36,293 bases of DNA from Cohnella xylanilytica (GTDB taxonomy: Bacteria > Bacillota > Bacilli > Paenibacillales > Paenibacillaceae): contig NZ_JACJVR010000066.1 of the NCBI RefSeq assembly GCF_014212175.1, positions 1 to 36,293 of the forward strand. Direction: 5' to 3'. The notes beneath the pieces were generated by a model. It saw only the letters and a program-made list of their open reading frames with translations. It was not told the origin of the DNA and searched no databases. Shown here in pieces: positions 16,781-24,296 of this stretch. Position 1 is the stretch's first letter; the number at the start of each line of letters is the position of its first letter. The position numbers and the translations under genes were made by a program.

Positions 16781-16910
16781 AACCGAACATCAGCCTTCGG
16801 CTGAAATAACGGTTGCAGGGATCTGGAGAAAAGAAGCGGTCGCCTTTGTCCCCAAGAAATCCGGGGGCTAGGCGGATGCTTCCGAAGCAACTTTCCGTCG
16901 GAAAGTTTTT
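16781..16910 (+). ncRNA. Structured intergenic RNA ending in an intrinsic terminator (candidate leader)
   Basis: Four consecutive hairpins can be drawn. A: AACCG (16781-16785)/CGGTT (16810-16814) enclosing TCAGCC/GGCTGA. B: CGCC (16841-16844)/GGCG (16871-16874) enclosing CCCC/GGGG. C: GCTTC/GAAGC (16878-16888). D: AACTTTCC (16889-16896)/GGAAAGTT (16900-16907) followed by T's to 16910, an intrinsic terminator. The simplest reading is the 3' end of the beta-helix mRNA. No promoter is visible between D and the next gene, so read-through controlled by this structure is possible. It matches no riboswitch class I recognise. Confidence 0.4.
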
Positions 16911-16975
16911 AGATCGGAAGAACGATCCGCTCCAAGGCGCCTCTTTCTCACGCGCCTGCGGTTTGAAAGATGACG

Positions 16976-17010
16976 GCGATCCTCTCCCGTGCGGGGAGGA
17001 TCGCTTTAAA
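16976..17010 (+). other. Hairpin just upstream of the RhaM-like gene's ribosome binding site
   Basis: A 9-bp stem GCGATCCTC (16976-16984) with GAGGATCGC (16996-17004) is extended by C/G pairs toward a GTGC loop and followed by TTTAAA. It ends about 15 nt before the GGAGG. It could be a weak second terminator or a 5' mRNA element. Confidence 0.45.
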
Positions 17011-17032
17011 TGCACAAAGTACGGAGGTAGCT

Positions 17033-17698
17033 ATGAAGCGGTACATGTATCGAGCGCAGTGCCGGGAGGGCTGGAAGCCGGAAGCCTGCCTGGAGGCGAT
17101 GAAGAGGTCGGCCGAAGGCTGGCCGGACCGGCTGCCGGCGGAGAACGTGAGCGTCTTCGCCCACGGGGACGAATGGTTCCTTTATTACGAGTGCGGAGGC
17201 GAAGCGTTCGTCGATCCGGACTCGCTGTTCGCCGAGGCGGGCGAGCGGCTGGCCGCTTGGCCGGGAGGAGGGCGGCCGAGGCGTTGGGCGCCGATGACGG
17301 ATATTTTCCACTATCAGCGCCCCGTCTCCGACGAGCATTGGGCTCGCCGCCGCCCGGACCGCGTGCCGTACGGCCGAATCGCCGTCCTGAAGCCGGAAGA
17401 GATCGCCAGCTACGTATATTATCACTACCAGTACCAGGAGGAGCGTCCGGGCGACGGCGACAAGTACGGCATCATCGGGCTTCACGAGAACGTGCTGTTC
17501 TTCTATTCCGAGCTGCCCGCGACGCTGGAGGCGGCGCCATACGAAGGGAAGCTGAAGACGAAGCTTCGGCCGGACGACTGGCAGGCGGCCATGGACCCGC
17601 ACTTCGCGAAGTGGCCGGACGCGCCTGCGGGGGAAGAGATCTGGCGGAAGCTGCCGCTGGCGTTGGAGGCTCGGAGCAGCCAAGGGAGGTCCGCATGA
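17033..17698 (+). CDS. RhaM-like (L-rhamnose mutarotase-like) protein, apparently a tandem two-domain form
   Basis: A 221-residue cytoplasmic protein. The first half resembles L-rhamnose mutarotase: MKRYMYRAQCREGW, a WP near residue 30, VSVFAHGDEWFLYYEC, and RRWAPMTDIFHY in place of the family's W-YM-DI motif. The second half seems to repeat the pattern (YGIIGLHENVLFFYSE, then MDPHFAKWP and EEIWRKLPLALEA), so it may be a fused pseudo-dimer; RhaM itself is about 104 residues and dimeric. The Tyr and His that act in RhaM are not obvious, so activity as a mutarotase is uncertain. GGAGG lies 7 nt before the ATG. Its stop overlaps the GH2 start by ATGA, so the two are translationally coupled and likely act on the same sugar. 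Confidence 0.65.
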   Translation: MKRYMYRAQCREGWKPEACLEAMKRSAEGWPDRLPAENVSVFAHGDEWFLYYECGGEAFVDPDSLFAEAGERLAAWPGGGRPRRWAPMTDIFHYQRPVSDEHWARRRPDRVPYGRIAVLKPEEIASYVYYHYQYQEERPGDGDKYGIIGLHENVLFFYSELPATLEAAPYEGKLKTKLRPDDWQAAMDPHFAKWPDAPAGEEIWRKLPLALEARSSQGRSA

Positions 17699-20600
17699 CA
17701 ACTGTTCGCGCATCGTTGCAATGCCGTTCGTCTCTGTGCCTGAACGGGGAATGGGACTTCATGCCGCTGTACGAGGAGCCGCTCCGACGCGAGCTGCCCG
17801 AACGGCTCGTCTACGAGACGCGCAAGGTTCGGGTGCCTTCGAGCTGGCGGAGCTCGTTCGTCAACGGGCAGGGGAAGCTGTTCGGCGAGATTCCGGAGCA
17901 CGGCTACGCCCCGATGGATCTCCACGGATACCCGGAGGAGTGGAAGGCCGCGGACGCGGGCGTGCTGCACCGAAGCTTCCGGGTGCCGGCGGAGATGGCC
18001 GGGCAGCGCATCGTGCTGCGGCTCGACGGCATGATGCAGAAGGCGGCCGTTTATCTCGACCGGGAGAAGCTGGCCGTCTGGGAGGACGGCTATTTGCCGC
18101 TTCGGCTGGACGTGACGGACCGGGTGACGCCCGGCGGCGAGCACGACCTGCACGTCGTCTGCGGGAGCTTCGACCAGGTGACGATCGCTTCGGGCCAGAA
18201 GAAGACGACCGGGCTCACCGGCTCGTGGTTCAGCTATGTTAGCCGGGGGATCTGGCAGGACGTCTGGCTGGAGAGCTATCCGCGGGTCGCCTTGGCCGAC
18301 GTCGTCATTCGCACTTCGTTCCGGCACGGGACTCTGGAGGTCGACGCGGCGATCGAGGCGATTGAGGCAATGGGGGCGATGGAGGCTGCGGGATCCCCGT
18401 CGGAAAACGGCATGCCTGCGCTGACGGCGACGCTGTGCGTGCGAGAACGGGGGAGCGGGGGGAGCGGGCCGGGAAGCGCTCCCGTTCTGCGCGCCGAGGC
18501 GAAGGTCCGGCTCGGCGAGGCGAAGCCGAACCTTTGCGAGAACGACCCGGCCGGCATTCGTGCGTATCAGGCGCAGTTCCGCTTGGATTGGAAGGACGCC
18601 AGACTGTGGAGCCCGGACGATCCGTTCCTTTACGAGGCGGAGATCGCGCTGCGGACGGCGGGCGGGGAGCCGTTCGACGTCCGGACGGAGACGTTCGGCT
18701 TCCGGGAGTTCTGGACCGAAGGCCCCCGGTTCGTGCTGAACGGCGTTCCGATCAATCTGCGCGGAGACTCCTGGCACTTCCAGGGCGGCATCCAGATGAC
18801 GGACGCCTACGTTCGCAACTGGTACCGGATGTGCCGGGAGGTCGGCATCAACTGCGTGCGGCTGCACGCGGAGCCTTATCCGACGCGCTATCTCGACATC
18901 GCGGACGAGGAAGGCATGCTTATCGTGGACGAGACGGCCATCTACGGATCGGGCAAAACGATGCAGGCCGACCACCCCGACTACCTTGCCAACTGCGAAG
19001 CGCATATCCGGCGGCTTCTCCGTCGCGACAGAAACCATCCGTCGGTCATTCTATGGAGCCTCCAGAACGAGATGCGCTGGGTGGACGGCCGGGACGGCTT
19101 CAAGCGGTTCATGCCGGGCTGGATGGCGATGATGAAGGAGATCGATCCGACCCGGCCGATCATCGCGGAGGGGGACAACCGGCTGCTTCCGAAGGAGCGG
19201 ACGGAGGTGGAGAGCCGGCATTATAACATCGACGGCACGATCGCCCAGTGGGACCGCTCGGTTCCGCTCGTCTTCGGCGAGCATGGCGGCTGGTGGTACA
19301 TCTGCCCGCAGAACGCGAGCCCGTACCTCGGCCTCTCCGCCTATCGCGGCACCGACGAGAGCGCGCTCGGCCTCGCGGAGAAGGAGCGGCTGTTCGTGGA
19401 ATACGCCCGGCGGCAGGGCGTCTCCGGCATCTCCACGTTCAACTTCGCCCACTACTTCATGCGGGCGATGCCGGACGAGACGATCCAACTCGATTGGGAA
19501 AAGGAGGTTCCGTCCGCGCCCGGCGTCCGGCCGGACCAAATTCCGGCTTACTCGCTGACGCTGAACAACGGGCTGCTGCCGGAGGAGTATCCCGCCTATC
19601 GGCCGAATCCGGCGTTCGCGGTCATGGCGGCCGCGTTCAAGCCGGCGACGATCCTTCCGGCGGAGTACAACCGCTCCTTCTTCGACGACGGCCCGGTCGT
19701 CCGCCGCTTCGACGTCTACAACGACACGCTGCGGGCGCGCGACGTCGAGGTCGAATGCCGAATCCGGCAAGGGGACCGGATCGTGCATGAGGAGACCTTC
19801 CGCTTCCGGCAGGAGCCCGCGGAGCGGCGGACCGTGACGCTGCGCTGGACGCCGGAACGGGCGGCATGCGCGGCGGGCGCTGCCGAGACGGCGGAGCTTA
19901 CGGCCGTCCTGCGCCATGACGGCGAGCCGATGCACGAGCTGCGCGCCGGCTACAAGATCTATTCCGCGGCTCGCTGCAAGTCCGAGCCGGTCGCGATGGA
20001 AGGGCCGGTCGCCTTCGCGGGAAGCGACGCCGATTACGAGACGATCCGGCGCCTCGCGCCCGCTTGCGAGCGAGTCGCGGAAGCGGACATTCCCGCGCTG
20101 CCGGCGGACGGCGTCCTGATCGTGGGAAGCGGCCGGTCCGACCCGGACGGGAGCCTCGAGCGCGGCCTGAAGCGCTACGTGGCGGCGGGAGGCCGGCTGC
20201 TGCTGCTCGAACAGCGGGAGCTCTCGCTGGGCAAGCTGGCCCTCTCCCGCCGCGGCTTCCGGAGAGCGCACGCGGGCAGCTATTCGCATCCGGCGCTCGC
20301 TGGCTTCGGCGACGAGGACTTGATGTACTGGCACGAGGAGTGCGGCGAGAACGGCCCGGAGCCGATCATTCGCGCGGCCTTCTTCAAGCCGGCGTCGGCT
20401 TCGTACCGGATGCTCCTTGAATGCGGAGCCGGCGACTTCGGGGACGGCGGCGACCTGTGGACGCCGCTGCTGGAATACCGGGGCGAGAGGGGGATGTTCC
20501 TCGCGAACCAGCTGGAGATCATGAGCTGCGCGGAGCGGGTCCCCCAAGCTATGCTTCTGCTGCGCAATTTGTTGGCGTACGCGGGACGGGCGATTGAGGG

Positions 20601-21879
20601 GTCGGAGAAGAGCGAGAAGACCGAGAAGACAGGGAAAACCGAGGAGCCCATAATAGCTGTGAAGAACGCGGAGGCCACGAATGCCGCGGAGAAGGTCGCG
20701 AGCACCGCGACCTACGTAAGTCCGGGCGGCGAAGCCGATCGCCTTCTGTCGCGTCTGGCCCTGGTCTGCGACCCGCTGAGCCGGCTGTCGGACGAGGCGC
20801 TCGAGGGCCGCCGCCTGCTCGTCGCCGAGGCCGGCCTGCTCGCGGAGCCGGGAGCGGCCGAGACGGCGCGGCGCTTCGCGGAAGCCGGCGGCCGGGTCGT
20901 CCTGCTGCCGGCAGCGCCCGGCGACGAAGCCGCGCTGGCCCGGCTGCTCGCCCGGGAAGTCCGGGTCGCTCCGCACGAGACGTACCACCTCGAAGCCGAC
21001 TATGCCTTCGAGGAGACGAGCGGCTTCAGCCCCGTCGATCTGTTCGGCTTCGACAAGGTGTTCCTGTCGCCGCGGGACACGGTCAACCGCGTTCTGGCCG
21101 CCCATCGCTTGGAGGCGGAGGGGATGGATTCCCTCTGCGCCAGCGTCGAAGGAACCGCCTGGAAGGACTACTTCATCGGCGGGCATACGTCCGAGTACAG
21201 CCGGCTCGCGCTGGTCGAGCTGAATCGCCGGAAGGCGCGGGAGCCCGGCCGCTTCCTTCTGCGAGCCGGGATCGGCCGGGGATCGGCCGTCTGCTCGCAA
21301 CTGCTGCCCGATCCGGACAGCGACAAGAGCGTCCGGCTCTATGCGGCGCTGCTCGGCAACCTGGGCGCTTCCTTCGCCGACGGCGCGCTGACCGGGACGA
21401 AGGGCGACGCCGAGAACGCCGTCGAGGCGATCATGGCCCTCCCTTGCCCGCCGCATGTCCCGCTGGAGGAGATGACGGCCTACTACACGGACCCGGAATT
21501 CTCGCTCAACAACCTCGGCGAGGGCCTGTACGGCTGGATGACCAAGAAGGAGCGCGGCCCGGAGGACGGCCGCTTCCGGATCGCCGCGCCGCAAGGGCGG
21601 CCCTGGCTGTTCAGCGGCTTCGTCCATGTCCCGGGACCCGGCCGGACCGGCAAGCTGCGCGTGACCGGCAACTATCCGTACGAGCTGTACCTGAACGGCG
21701 CGCCCGTTCCGGCCCCCGGCAGCGGGATCGCCCTGCTCGGCGGAATCAACCGGCTCATCGTCGTCGTTCGCGCCGGGGAGGAGCCGCTCGAGCTCGGCCT
21801 TGTGTTCCTGAAGCCGGACGGCTCGTATATGAACGACCTCGAGTACAGCCTGACGATCGACGAGGTCGAACCGAAGTAA
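17695..21879 (+). CDS. Large GH2 family glycoside hydrolase with two GATase-like domains
   Basis: A 1394-residue cytoplasmic enzyme (no signal peptide). Residues 1-200 are the GH2 sugar-binding domain (CLNGEWDFMPLYEEP, then GSWFSYVSRGIWQDVWLE), followed by an Ig-like domain and the TIM barrel from about residue 350 (LNGVPINLRGDSWHF). The expected acid/base is Glu459 in VILWSLQNEM and the nucleophile Glu529 in VPLVFGEHGGWW, 70 residues apart as is usual for GH2. Unusually, residues about 770-963 and about 1000-1235 each look like a class I GATase-like fold (KRYVAAGGRLLLLE; RRFAEAGGRVVLLP), joined by a Lys/Glu/Thr/Ser linker (about 966-985), and a small beta domain ends the protein. The start at 17695 is set by GGGAGG and overlap with the preceding gene. 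Beta-galactosidase, glucuronidase or another specificity are all possible. Confidence 0.9.
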   Translation: MTTVRASLQCRSSLCLNGEWDFMPLYEEPLRRELPERLVYETRKVRVPSSWRSSFVNGQGKLFGEIPEHGYAPMDLHGYPEEWKAADAGVLHRSFRVPAEMAGQRIVLRLDGMMQKAAVYLDREKLAVWEDGYLPLRLDVTDRVTPGGEHDLHVVCGSFDQVTIASGQKKTTGLTGSWFSYVSRGIWQDVWLESYPRVALADVVIRTSFRHGTLEVDAAIEAIEAMGAMEAAGSPSENGMPALTATLCVRERGSGGSGPGSAPVLRAEAKVRLGEAKPNLCENDPAGIRAYQAQFRLDWKDARLWSPDDPFLYEAEIALRTAGGEPFDVRTETFGFREFWTEGPRFVLNGVPINLRGDSWHFQGGIQMTDAYVRNWYRMCREVGINCVRLHAEPYPTRYLDIADEEGMLIVDETAIYGSGKTMQADHPDYLANCEAHIRRLLRRDRNHPSVILWSLQNEMRWVDGRDGFKRFMPGWMAMMKEIDPTRPIIAEGDNRLLPKERTEVESRHYNIDGTIAQWDRSVPLVFGEHGGWWYICPQNASPYLGLSAYRGTDESALGLAEKERLFVEYARRQGVSGISTFNFAHYFMRAMPDETIQLDWEKEVPSAPGVRPDQIPAYSLTLNNGLLPEEYPAYRPNPAFAVMAAAFKPATILPAEYNRSFFDDGPVVRRFDVYNDTLRARDVEVECRIRQGDRIVHEETFRFRQEPAERRTVTLRWTPERAACAAGAAETAELTAVLRHDGEPMHELRAGYKIYSAARCKSEPVAMEGPVAFAGSDADYETIRRLAPACERVAEADIPALPADGVLIVGSGRSDPDGSLERGLKRYVAAGGRLLLLEQRELSLGKLALSRRGFRRAHAGSYSHPALAGFGDEDLMYWHEECGENGPEPIIRAAFFKPASASYRMLLECGAGDFGDGGDLWTPLLEYRGERGMFLANQLEIMSCAERVPQAMLLLRNLLAYAGRAIEGSEKSEKTEKTGKTEEPIIAVKNAEATNAAEKVASTATYVSPGGEADRLLSRLALVCDPLSRLSDEALEGRRLLVAEAGLLAEPGAAETARRFAEAGGRVVLLPAAPGDEAALARLLAREVRVAPHETYHLEADYAFEETSGFSPVDLFGFDKVFLSPRDTVNRVLAAHRLEAEGMDSLCASVEGTAWKDYFIGGHTSEYSRLALVELNRRKAREPGRFLLRAGIGRGSAVCSQLLPDPDSDKSVRLYAALLGNLGASFADGALTGTKGDAENAVEAIMALPCPPHVPLEEMTAYYTDPEFSLNNLGEGLYGWMTKKERGPEDGRFRIAAPQGRPWLFSGFVHVPGPGRTGKLRVTGNYPYELYLNGAPVPAPGSGIALLGGINRLIVVVRAGEEPLELGLVFLKPDGSYMNDLEYSLTIDEVEPK

Positions 21880-21902
21880 CCCGGAATGCGATACGAAAAA
21901 GC

Positions 21903-21935
21903 AAAGCGTCCGGACGATGGCGTCCGGACGCTTTT
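21903..21935. terminator. Intrinsic terminator after the GH2 gene
   Basis: A perfect 14-bp stem (21903-21916 with 21921-21934) around an ATGG loop, followed by TTTT. It has AAA on the left side too, so it can also serve the convergent AraC gene that stops at 22059. Confidence 0.92.
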
Positions 21936-22058
21936 GCCGCGCAATGGGTTCGAATCGGCAAAGGAAACGAACGCAGATGATTTCGGTTTTCCATGCATCA
22001 TTCAAGCAAGACGCCTTCTTGCGGCCAAATCCGTACGAGCCCCCGGCCTCTCGCCCTC

Positions 22059-22931
22059 TCAGCGGATGCTCTGCCGATATTGCTCCGGCGACAGGCCCTT
22101 CGCTTTGCGGAACATCTGGCAGAAGTACGACGTCGAGAGCCCCCCGACCTCCGAAGCGATCTCCTGGACGGACTTGGACGTGTTGGCGAGCAGCGCGCAA
22201 GCCTCCCGGACGCGGCGCCGGATCAAGTATTCGGACAGCGTCATGCCGGCGGACTTCTTGAACACGTGCGAGACGTGGTAAGGGGACAGGTGCAGGCTCT
22301 CCGCCAGCTCCTCCAGCTTGAACGGACGCTTGTAGTGAAGGTCCAGCCACTCGGTGATCCGCTCCGCGTGCGAGCGGGCGCGATTCATAGGGGCGGCGCC
22401 AGCCGCGGCGTCGGCTTCGTCCCGGAACGGATGCTCCCGCAGCTGCCGGATCAGGTTGAGAAGCAGAAGCCCGACGTCTTCGTCCCGGCCCGGGGAAGAG
22501 TCGTTCAGCGCCGCATGAATCCGCTCCAGCAGATCGCGGATGGGCGTGTCCCGCGCGGAGGGGACGAACGGCTCCCTTAGATTCCCCTTCCACAGATGGC
22601 GGAAAAAACGCCCCAACCCCGGGAAAGGGGCGAGGTAAGGCTCCAAGTACGCCGGGTCCAGCGTCAGGTTGGTGCGAATATAGGAACGGCCCGGCTCGAA
22701 CGGGACGGCGACGCGGTGCACTTGGTAGGGCTGGAACCAGACGAGCGAATCGTTCCCGATCGGGTAGGTCCGGTTGTCGACGCGGATCTCGCCATGGCCT
22801 TCGTAGATGTAGAGCATCTCGATTCCCCGGTGGGCATGGTGCCAATACGATTCCGTGCTGATCTGCCTGTAGTTGAACAGGAACGAACCGGGCTCGAAGC
22901 CGCCCTTCGTCTTGTCGGTCATGGCCGCCAT
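22059..22931 (-). CDS. AraC family regulator (cupin sensor plus AraC HTH)
   Basis: A 290-residue one-component regulator. The N-terminal cupin has the signature WHHAHRGIEMLYIYEGHGEI and WFQPYQVHRVAVPF. Residues about 190-290 are the double HTH (KLEELAESLHLSPYHVSHVF, then VGGLSTSYFCQMFRKAKGL). The start at 22931 has GGAGG about 5 nt upstream; an ATG three codons later is less well placed and a longer frame to 22988 lacks a ribosome binding site. It lies just downstream of the GH88 gene on the same strand but has its own TATAAT, and probably controls GH88 and perhaps the GH2 operon. Confidence 0.9.
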   Translation of the reverse strand: MAAMTDKTKGGFEPGSFLFNYRQISTESYWHHAHRGIEMLYIYEGHGEIRVDNRTYPIGNDSLVWFQPYQVHRVAVPFEPGRSYIRTNLTLDPAYLEPYLAPFPGLGRFFRHLWKGNLREPFVPSARDTPIRDLLERIHAALNDSSPGRDEDVGLLLLNLIRQLREHPFRDEADAAAGAAPMNRARSHAERITEWLDLHYKRPFKLEELAESLHLSPYHVSHVFKKSAGMTLSEYLIRRRVREACALLANTSKSVQEIASEVGGLSTSYFCQMFRKAKGLSPEQYRQSIR

Positions 22932-22961
22932 GCGCTCCTCCGCGTCTATCGTGTTCCCTCT

Positions 22962-23005
22962 ATTATAACGCCAAGAAGCTCCGGCCACATAGGCGGAGCT
23001 TCTTG
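22962..23005 (-). promoter_or_regulatory. araC-type promoter and GH88 3' hairpin
   Basis: TATAAT on the minus strand (complement of 22962-22967) precedes the regulator start by 31 bp. Directly upstream lies a perfect 12-bp stem CAAGAAGCTCCG (22972-22983) with CGGAGCTTCTTG (22994-23005), 30 nt after the GH88 stop. It is a probable transcript end for GH88 although its U-tract is poor. Confidence 0.55.
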
Positions 23006-23034
23006 CTTCTGCATCGACAGTATACCTAGAAAAT

Positions 23035-24165
23035 TCAACGTTCGTACCAATACCCCGGCGAGTCTTGGTGAAGCCGCAGCAGAGCTTCGAGGTAGAAGTA
23101 ATCTCCCCAGATGACGAAGTCGTCCGGAGAGGCTCCGCCCCGCACCGAGTAGGAGCCGTGGCGGAGGAAGCCTTCCTCGGCGGCGTCCCCGGCGGTGAAG
23201 TAGCGGCTCGTCAGCGATTCCATCGATTGCCGGACCGCGAGAAGCAGCGGCTCCCGGTCCGGATCGCCTTCCGGCAGATGGCCGGCGAGCTCCAGCATGC
23301 CGCAAGCGGCGATGGCCGAAGCGGAGCTGTCCCGGGGCGTGCCCTCGATCTGCGGAACGTCGAAGTCCCAGTAGGCGACGTGGTCCTCCGGCAGATGCGC
23401 GACGAAGTAGCGGGCCAGCCGCTTGGACGCTTCCAGGAACGCGGGATCGCGGAAGTACCGGTAGGCGAGCGCGAAGCCGTAGATGCCCCACGCCTGCCCG
23501 CGCGTCCAGGTGGAGCCGTCCCGGTAGCCTTGGTGCGTGCCTCCGCGAACGGCGTCGCCCGTCTGCTGGTCGAAGTAGAAGGTATGGTAGGAGGAATCGT
23601 CTCCCCGGACGAGGAACCGGCGGCTTTTCTCGGCGTGAATTCGCGCTCTCGCGGCGTAAGCCGGATTGCCGGTCTGCTCGGTCGCCCAGCAGAGAAGCGG
23701 GAGGTTCATGAGGCAGTCGATGATGATGCGGCCGCCGTTGTCGGGGTCCCCTTCGGGTCCCCAGGCCTGGAACAGCTGCGACTCCTCTCTCCAGCGCTTC
23801 ATCAGCCGGTCGGCCGCCCGCAGGGCGAGCGCCTTCGCTTCTTCGTCCTTCTCCAAGATCCATTGCGCCTTCGCGGAGAGGGAATACAGGAAGCCGATGT
23901 CGTGGTGATCCAGGTGGCGGTCCTCGTCCAATCGGCGCTTGAACGAGTCGACGCTCTTGGCAGCCGCTTCGCGGACGAACGGATCCCGGTTGTACTCGTA
24001 GGTGAGCCACAGGATGCCGGTCCAGAAGCCTTCCGTCCAGGACGTATGGTTTTCGAGCCGGTAGCTTGCGCTTCCTTCGCTTACGATCGGGAACCGGTCC
24101 CCGAAGCGGGCGATGTTGTCGGTCGTCGTGCGGACGGTCTGTTCGATAGCCGATTGCCAGTTCAT
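23035..24165 (-). CDS. GH88 unsaturated glucuronyl hydrolase
   Basis: A 376-residue cytoplasmic (alpha/alpha)6-barrel enzyme of family GH88, about the normal length. It removes the unsaturated 4,5-uronate that polysaccharide lyases leave on the non-reducing end of oligosaccharides, by hydrating the double bond. The two catalytic aspartates are clear: Asp89 in HLDHHDIGFLYS and Asp150 in GRIIIDCLMNLPLL, matching Asp88 and Asp149 of the Bacillus enzyme UGL. NHTSWTEGFWTGILWL and TWTRGQAWGIYGF are further family motifs. The start at 24165 follows AGGAGG at a 12-nt spacing; an upstream in-frame ATG at 24189 has no ribosome binding site. Its presence suggests that the locus handles a uronate-containing substrate first cut by a lyase. 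Confidence 0.92.
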   Translation of the reverse strand: MNWQSAIEQTVRTTTDNIARFGDRFPIVSEGSASYRLENHTSWTEGFWTGILWLTYEYNRDPFVREAAAKSVDSFKRRLDEDRHLDHHDIGFLYSLSAKAQWILEKDEEAKALALRAADRLMKRWREESQLFQAWGPEGDPDNGGRIIIDCLMNLPLLCWATEQTGNPAYAARARIHAEKSRRFLVRGDDSSYHTFYFDQQTGDAVRGGTHQGYRDGSTWTRGQAWGIYGFALAYRYFRDPAFLEASKRLARYFVAHLPEDHVAYWDFDVPQIEGTPRDSSASAIAACGMLELAGHLPEGDPDREPLLLAVRQSMESLTSRYFTAGDAAEEGFLRHGSYSVRGGASPDDFVIWGDYFYLEALLRLHQDSPGYWYER

Positions 24166-24213
24166 AGCGGGGCGGGGCCTCCTCGTCATTCAACGGAATA
24201 AGGTGTCGCCTTC

Positions 24214-24219
24214 ATTATA
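24214..24219 (-). promoter_or_regulatory. Probable -10 box of the GH88 gene
   Basis: A perfect TATAAT (complement of 24214-24219) lies 48 bp before the GH88 start. The hexamer 17 bp upstream is ACAAAC, a poor -35, so an activator is probably required. No terminator for the GT2 gene was found in 24166-24296. Confidence 0.5.
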
Positions 24220-24296
24220 GGCGAACGGATTCCCCGGTTTGTTGCGCGAATCTATCGCTATGTTGCGAATGCGGGCGCCGTGCCATGCGAGGCCGC

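Noticed and set aside
16813..17694. N-terminal extension of the GH2 reading frame by 294 codons
   Set aside because: The frame is open only because it shadows the RhaM-like gene; GGGAGG and a normal GH2 N-terminus mark the start at 17695.
21938..21960. GGTTCGAATC, which resembles a tRNA T-loop
   Set aside because: No acceptor, D or anticodon arm can be built around it; a terminator occupies the upstream part. The same motif near 26135-26150 is inside a coding linker.
19051..22845. Long minus-strand open frame (1264 codons) opposite the GH2 gene
   Set aside because: It runs through the GH2 gene, a terminator and the AraC gene in another frame; no domain or start signal.
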